Below are positions 38,201 through 47,200 of a stretch of DNA of 64,000 bases, in pieces. Origin of the DNA: Calliopum simillimum (taxonomy: Eukaryota > Arthropoda > Insecta > Diptera > Lauxaniidae); contig OX638368.1 in NCBI GenBank assembly GCA_951812925.1, positions 150,708,492 through 150,772,491 on the forward strand, read 5' to 3'. A model generated the notes under the pieces. It saw only the letters and a program-made list of their open reading frames with translations. It searched no databases and was not told the DNA's origin. How positions within the stretch are numbered: the first letter of the stretch is position 1; each line of letters opens with the position of its first letter. Both the position numbers and the translations under genes were made by a program.

Positions 38201-41200
38201 AAAAAAGAAAGCCAACCTTGTGCCAGCACGATGGCGTGATCTTCGTGATACCAAGGCCAAAGTGAAACATTCATTACCAATAACGCATTGCTCCACCTGT
38301 ACAAATCCCTGAATGATTGGCAAGATCCATGTATTATCCTGTAATTAATTTGAAATCAATAAGTTATTAATTTTATTACGGATAGCAAAAAATACTTTGA
38401 CTAACATTTAATTTTAAAATATCATCAATCATATGCATGTTCCAAAAGAAACGTTCATCCATTTTATTTTGCTCATTATGACGCTGCAAATTGTTAGTGA
38501 TATCACTCTCAAAGCAATAGTAAAAGCTATCCGCATCATCAAATATTTTATGCAATTCATCAGTTATGCGCTTTTCAATACGATTTGGATCACGTATACC
38601 CACTGAAGATTTAACTTGATTCGATGCAAGTGCAGCAGCTTGTTGCGTGGTATTTTTAATGGTATTGCCCGCACTCTTAACAGCACCCCATGTTTTATTC
38701 ATCAATTGATTTCCTTCGAAAAGCTTGGACTTGCCTGTTGCCGCTGATGAAGTAACGGAAGCGTTAGCTGATGAAGATTGACTTGAAGCGTGCGTAGGTG
38801 TTGTATTATTTGAGCTTCTATATTGAAAGTAAAGATGAAAATTTTAGGCATAATTTTATATGTACTAAGATGTACTCGTATGTTCACTCAGTAACTTACC
38901 TTGAGTGTCTTGTGCATGGTGACAATACTGCGTCCGGCTCATCAGCACTTAAAATACAAATGGATTTTATTTTGTAAACTAAATGTGGTGGATATAGCAC
39001 TCCCACAGGAGTAGCCTCTTTAATTATCACAAGATGCGGTTCGTAGACATTAGGCAAAGAAATGACACCCACAATGCCATGTGTTATGCCAATACATTCG
39101 ATGTCATCAACAGATGAGAGATCCCAACCTGAAAGAAAGAATAAAAGTGTACCAAAGATTAAAAACATATAAATTGCTTAGTGGTGCAAATTGTTTTTGT
39201 ACGACCCACATTTTACAAGATATCCTATTTAAAGGTATTTTCGGCACACAAGTGTTCATAGTAAGTAATTAATATGAATGTTGATTTTCAAATTACGATA
39301 ACTAAACCTACGTCATAGTATCATGGCTGAATTTTCGTGGGTGTTCTTCTAATAGTAGGTACTAACTTTTGATTTAGTTAAACCGTGAAAAGTGGTGCCT
39401 TCGTAAGATATCAGGTGGGAAAAGTCGAGATATTAATTTTTTTTTTTTTTTCATTCAGTTGCTATGCATCCTTTGCACCAAATATCTCACGAAGGCACGA
39501 CCTTTCAAGGTTTGACTAAAACAAAAGTTAGTACCTACTATTAGAAGAACACCCACGAAAATTCAGCCATGATACTATGACATATGTTTAGTTACTTTAA
39601 TTTAAAAATCAACACTCATATTACTATGAACAGTTGTATGCGGAAAATACTTTAAAATAAGATATCTCCTAAGCTACAAAATCGTGGGACAACTTTTTTT
39701 GTAGATATAAAAGTTAGCGAGATATTTGCAAAAAACTATTTTTCTCGATCTTTTGCACCCGATACCTTACAAAGGCACCACCTCTCAAGATTTGACTAGA
39801 ACAAAAGTTCATACCTACTATTGGAAGAACACCCACAAAAAAATTCAGCTTTGATACTATGAGGAGGGTCAGCCAAGCGCTGGCTCTTAGTCTATAATGA
39901 AAAAGATTGAAAAAAATCATAGATGCTGATCTCCACTAGTACTATAAGACAAAAAAGTTTCAAAAAAATCAGAGATGCAAAAGCAAAATGATATCCGGAA
40001 CAGTATGTAATGCCCCATATATAATTTTTATAACTGCCACTACTCCTTCTCCGCATTACAAACGGCGAAATATATTTTATCGTTGCAAGTCTTGATTAAA
40101 CGCATCATTTAAGCACTCATACTTGAGACATGTACGTAATGTTTCATACTTGCCTTTAAATCCTTGGGCTACATTTTACAATAAAATTCACTATCGTATA
40201 TTTGAACTTGCACGATACTTAGTTCCTTTATTGATTATAAAAATTGTCATTGTTTAGCTTGAACTTCGTTTAGATTATATACATATGCGATAAATTTGAA
40301 TTCGTGCCAAAGGTCCTCTATGGTTTGTGGTTTCAAGTGCATGACATTTGCACTTAGTCGCCAAAGTAATAAACTATCATGACAAATTTTTAGTCATGTT
40401 ACTGTATTAAAATTTGCAAAGTTAGATAAGGTTTATAATTTAAATTATTGATTAACATTTGTATATTTAAGTGAACAAAAATACAATGTTTCTGTTAAAT
40501 GCTAAATATGTAAATAACTCTGAGAGTATATCGTTTTTAAATATATGTTTGCATAGGGCGTTTCATTGCCTCTTTTTCAAATTTGGCACAATTTTATATT
40601 GAACTTGCACTTTTAACCAACGTTTGATAGAATTATTAAGCTTTTTCCATAAATTGCTTTGTTTCTTCTTAGAAAATCCACCAACCGTGTCTAGTATCGC
40701 ATTATACTGATTTTTCCGTACATTATTCAGTAAACAAAATTTCTAGCATACCACGATTCAATTATTAGAGGTTATCGCAGCATGCTAGCAATTCTGAGAA
40801 TGATTTTTTTTTTAGACAAACTGGACATTTCTGCTCTTCATAATATTATTTATTTGGATTATGAAGGTATTGTGCAAGTGCCAAACTGTTCTTTGAACTT
40901 ATTATCAAGCGTACAATTTATGTGCTTAGTTTTAAAAATTCTTCAAGTCAAAATACAAAACCCGCAATGAAACCAAAACTGATATTATATTTTTAACTCA
41001 TTTTCGGACAGAGGATAATCTTCATTAATATTTAAATCTATGAAAGCTTTTTGAATAGCAGTTTTAAACTTATAAAACCGATCTAAAATAGCAAGCATCC
41101 AGCGAGCTTTTCGAGGTTCTTAACTAACTCTTCTTTTACGTATTTTTGCATTATTTTATAGATTTTTTTGGTAAATAACGAAATTAAGTTTTGGCCAGGA

Positions 41201-44200
41201 CAAAGGTCCTTACTAGTTTTTTTCACTGCCAATAAAATTATTAGGTAAACACATAAACATATTTATGTCAAGAAATGGTTACATACAGACATTATGGGTT
41301 TCAATTAACTTTCCACAAAGCTTCGAAATAATTAATGATTTAATTTTCTAAAAATAAATAGAAACAGGACAAAACAAACCGTAGCTACCTTAATAGTTAT
41401 TAGGAGGCAACAATCGGTGTCAGCATTGTAAATATTTGTGTAATGCCTGTTCAATTTGTCCAATGTATGCCATAAACCTTAACAATGTCAAGATATTACA
41501 ATTTTAATGAGCAATTTCGAAATCGATTAGTTAATTGCCAAGTTATATTTCTAAAAATATAAATGTATGTACATATGTTTAATAGCAAATGTATTTGACA
41601 ACAGCATAAATAAAAACTTTGCTTCCATTTTTGGATATGTTGTCGAAAACTTAACTAAGAATAAAATTAAAATAAAGCGGTTTAATTTTAAAAACAAAAA
41701 TACCTATATCACATTACCCAAAGTTACTCTAACCATTAACACAGTTGGGAGTTAATGTTTCCTTATTGTTCAGAAAAACAAAATCAATATGATATCATGT
41801 GTTTATCATCATATGAATATGTCAATATTCATTAATTTTTGGAACATTGAACTTCATTCAATGAATTATTTACTATTAAGTAGCTTGCCTCAGCTATTTT
41901 ATAAGTGGTCATTACTACTGCTGCGAAGCAAGAATGTGTAAGGCAACATAAAAATTTCGTATTGTTTGTTTATATCCCTGCCTGCCTTTAACTAAATGCG
42001 TCTCTTTTTGTGTTTCGGAAGTTCATGACACTCATACAACAACGGCTGTGATTTTTTCTTTGTCCAAATCAAAGATTTTGGAAAAATAGGTTTGTAAACT
42101 ATCTAGCATTTTATGCACGAGTAATTGTTCAAAAGGATTGTAGGCAGCTTTATGTGTAAAAATCTAAAAACATTAACCTACAACGTATCTTGAAAAATTG
42201 ACTCAAGTAACTTAAGGTTCCTTTTTGCGTGATCCGAATCGCATGAGTGCATATATTAAATTTGTATTTATGCTTTTTCCCACTAATCGGTTAATTAACT
42301 ACATACAACATTGAAACGTACTTTTGAAAGAAATATACCTGCGTATTGAGAAAAAAAATTGTGTTTTTTAAATTTGAATATTCATAGAACTTTAAAACGA
42401 GAGCAATTTGTAACTGTCACCGATAAACCACAACTGAATCTGATACAGAAAAGTTTTCTACAAGACAACTCCTTGATACTTTTCTTAGCTTGTTTATAAC
42501 TTAAACACACTTTTTTGCACTTAACTGGCGGACTTATATTACATTAGTTTCAAATTACCAAAGTTATCGATTTTTTCTACGAATTTCAATCAATGCTTTG
42601 TAATTAAAGAAGTTTTTTGTAAATTGTTTAGATTATTTTTATTTACAGGAATAATTTATGCCTGAGTTGTTATGTATATTTTTCTTTTTCTAACGTATAC
42701 TGCTGTCTTAAGAAAGAATGCCGTAACTCCAATAAATTTTTATTTCTGTAAAATGAGTTTTTGTGTTGTTTGCTGTTTCGTTTCCTCAACGGTTTCAGCT
42801 TTAAGGAAAACTAGTTTTTATTCCTCATTCCTAGAGGATTTTTCACGCTCTACATGATGGCAATAGTAGAAATAGCCAATTCCGTAAATTTCAGTCAAAA
42901 ATGGAGTTACGGTAATATGTTTTGCATCGCACTACTTCTGACGAAGCTGATACAAATCAAAAATGCCGTAAAGACAATTTTTGATAAAATTTACTGTGAA
43001 GAAAAAGTAAATCCGAAGAAACACTCTTGTCTTTTGGTGACCAAGACCAATTTCAATTTCGTGTCTATAGATTTTTTCTTCCTGGCAAGCTCTTTTCCGT
43101 TGTTCTGCAGTGTCTTTGTAATATTTCCGCTTACGCGCAGTTCCTTTTTTTGTAAGAGGGTTTTGATCTGATTCGTTGTCCGCCATGTGGGTTTGAATTT
43201 CCTTAAGTTGTGAATTCCAATTACAATTGTCCTCTATGGAACCATACTCTAAAATAGATCTTAGAGAAAATTTAAGTGACTGACTTGTCCAGAGGCCATA
43301 ATCGATACTACCTACGCGCATGAGATGTGTCATGAAGAAAATTTGTTTGTTTTTGAAATGATTTAGGTAAACGAAATGATTTTAAAAATGTATGATACTA
43401 CATACATTTTTATGGAGTTGCGGTGTTTTTGCTTAGCATGTGGAGATACGGTATTCTTGAATTGTAAAATGTGTACGGCTGGGAGTTACGACAAAAGTCG
43501 TAGTTGATTTTATAGGGAAAATAAAGGTATAATGCAACCTGTTCTTGTGGGTTGACGGACAGAACCGTGAAGACTCAAAAAACGACATAAGCTCATTTTT
43601 TTGGAAAATTGGAGTTACGGCATCATTGCTTAGGACGGCAGTATACAGTCCCGACAATATAAATAACAAAGGTTCATGTTGCAGATTCTCTCCTTTTTGT
43701 GGAAATTATAAATTTGAAACGCATCTGTTTATGTCCCTTAAGGGAACAGTATACATATTTTATAATAATAAATAAATATTTTGTTTGCTTTTGGAAGCAT
43801 CAAGCTAATTTGTGGAATCTGAATTATTCAGGGCCATCCACAAGTACAGTTTTAACTCAAGACTTACCTGCGCAAACGGGTTTGTGCAGGTAAGTCTGTA
43901 CGTGTAGACGGCCTTTTACCCATTTATATTTGCACAAACTCATATCGTATAATAAAGAATACTAAATGCTAACGCATGACACTTACCTTTTCTAATTGGT
44001 TAAATCAAAAATATACCACTTTGAAACAGATAATAAATAACTATAACTATAAAACTAACGACACGAGGTTTGAAACTATAATAAGCAATATATCTTTTCA
44101 CTTCGGTATTGGCATAAAAAGTGTGTCATATCAAGACGAAAATTCGACAGTAGTCAGATTGGCAATATTAATTTTGCATGATAGAAAAAATCGACTGTCC

Positions 44201-47200
44201 CTTACCCGGAGGTGTCTCAAAACCTGTGATTCTTCCCGACAAATTGTTGCATCATAAACACACTAAAACAACTTGGAATATTAAGAACAGTAAAACGATC
44301 TAAGAAAGCGGCAAGCTTATAGATTTAAAAAAAAAATTGGGCCGAGTCGAACTGTACGACAAATGACAACATAAAACAAGAGAGTCGCTCTCTCAACGAA
44401 ATGCTGCCCAATCGTCCTCTTCTGTACCAAAGGATATACAGATATCCAAGGCTTCCATACAATAATGAACTACGACTCAATAGCTATAAAATTTAATGTT
44501 ATTTATTAAGTCTACTGGATTACATATCCTTACAGACTAGCATATAACAAATTATAATAATAAATTTACAAAATGTTAATTAATTATAAATTCAAATTAA
44601 ACTAAAAATACAGTATTTAACAATTTTTTAAAAGATAATTTAGATAAGCTAAAATCTAAAAAATTATTTGCTGAAAGCTCATTGTACAATGATAATGCCC
44701 TAGTAATTGGCTCATTAAGCGCATTATGAGTTTGAATATGGAAAAGGACGTAATGACGCAAAGATCTTGCAGGAATATTAAAATCGACTAGTTGCAACAA
44801 ATGAGGACAGTCAATTCTGTTGGATATAAGATCATGAATAAGCAAAAGAGCCTGAATTTTCCTTCGAGACTCGAGAGATTTCAAACCTAATAGTAAGCAT
44901 CGAGCATTATAGGAAGGCAACGATACCTCAAAATTTATTGAGCGCAGTGCAAACCTAGTAAACGATTTTTGGATTTTTTCCAGTCTCGAGGAGTGAGTTA
45001 TGAAGAAAGGGCTCCAAATGAAGGAAGCATACTCCAATCTCGACCTTACAAAAGAATTGTAAAGGCTTAATAGAGTATGAGGGTCCGTAAATTCAGAGCT
45101 TTTTCTACGAACAAAAGCAAGTAAGGAATAAGCCTTTGGTACAACATAGTTAATATGATCAGCAAAAGTGAACTTGGCGTCAAAAATTAACCCAAGATCC
45201 CGAATAGAGTTTACAGATTTTAAAGATACACCAGAAAGAGTATATGATGAGATATTAACTGATCTCGACTTAAAATGTGATATAGAAAAGCATTTATTTA
45301 TATTAAGAGGTAATAGATTATTTTCACTCCATGATAACAAACGATTAATATCACTTTGCAAATTTTCAATATCAATTGCATCAGAAAATGCACCGCATCA
45401 ATGAGCTAACAGACAAGCAAAAACAATTACGGTTAGCAAAAAGTAAATTGCTAATTGCCTAACACGGTGAATATGAGAAAGTGTGATCGGATGAAAAACT
45501 ATTCTTCCTGCAAGACAACCACTATTGACAAAATAGCCGTGTGACTGTAGAGCGATATCAAAACTTGACCAAAATCATGGTTTTGGGAGCAATATTACAA
45601 AAAGAGAAATTTTTGTTGCTTTTCATCACTCAAGATGCCAAAATTAATACAAACTACTAGTTACCACGAACTCGGTTTATAAGACCATCTTCTTCCCCAC
45701 GTAAGCATATTACACGAAAACGAGTATTTTTGCTCCCAACAAGACTGGCACTTACCATAAAGCGCGCTCAAGACTGGTGTCGAAAAATTTTTTTCTGATT
45801 TTATCTGTCAAAGAATGACCACCGGAACGGAATCATTTGGATTTCTGAGTATGGAGCTATAACCTAAGTCAAATTAGATAAACGATAGGCTTAACAATTA
45901 ATGGGTACAAGCCACGTCAAAAAAACCAAAATTTTGGCGAAAAGTGAACTAAGAGAAGAAATAGAATTAATAAGAGAGTTGCCTTTGGCCTGGCCAAAAA
46001 TTAAGTACCATACACTCCTGCATTTTAAAAATTTTCACTTGTATGGAAGGTGCCTCACTTTCCTATTCGCATTCACTAAGTTTTTGTTCAGATCTTGTAC
46101 ACTTATATATTTTGTTCCATTACCTCAAATAACGCTTGATTTACAGAATTGTTTAGGAGGTGCCACGCCCTCTTGTCTGAGTTCGCTTATAAGTGTACGA
46201 ATACTTTTTGTGCGTAGATTTCTCTCGTTTTTGCATCTTTAACTAATTTTTATGTATGGAAGTAGAGTATCGGTTATTTTTTTCAGCGAAAAAAGGAATT
46301 TTCGAACTAATTGTATATAATCAGTGTACCACTGTTTTTTGTTTATTGTGCACAGGTTATATGAACCATTCCAAAGCAGATTGTTGCAATTTTTTTAAAC
46401 TTTTTTCTAAGTACTAAATGTTTTGCTTGATTTGCTCATGAGAAACGAAAAATTGTGTTTTTCTGATGTTCTACAAGAACCAATCATCAAGTAGCGGATT
46501 AAACAAATTTTGGCTTCTTAGGAGTACAATATCCATGTTGGAATTGGAATTGAACGCATTATTTTACATCTCTGTTCAAATAAATGTGTATGAGAATGTG
46601 AAAAAAGTTTAAATAAAATTCTTGAAATTCTAGCGATTCATTTAAGATGAACTGGAGCGAAAGAGAAACACAACAAAGCAAAGTAAACACTTAATGAATA
46701 AATAGAAAATAATACCCATATCATGCAGCTAATCCCTTGAAGTCGTAGTTTAATGACAGACATAACTTTTTACTACGAATAAAAAGGAAATCCACTGCGC
46801 TACTACTGTAATCTACCCTTCCCTTGCGACACCCTCTGGCAAAGACATTATTAAAACCCTTGACATTGAGCGCTTTTTCAAGTAGCACACAGACGTACAC
46901 AAACTGGGTTACGACAACGAGACCATGGAGCACCCCATTTGGAGATAAAAAGTAAACATGCAATTAAATATAAATAAAAACTAGCAATATAAAAAAAAAA
47001 AATAGAAAATCATGAAAACGCCTCTCAGTTGTTTTTGTAACAATAAAATGAAATTCTCTAAATTGAAATTTGTGGTGTCAGTGCACTCGATGACTATGCA
47101 GCGCTTAATTCGATTATAAATTCATCATCTGGGTTATTTTTCGCTGATGAAATTACATTTTATAACATCGCATAAAACTCATAACTCATGATTTTTTTGT

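Noticed and set aside
43976..44257. 93-codon plus-strand open frame, considered as an INPP5F exon on the minus strand
   Set aside because: The minus strand is full of stops in the needed frame, and exon 1 joins exon 2 directly in phase.
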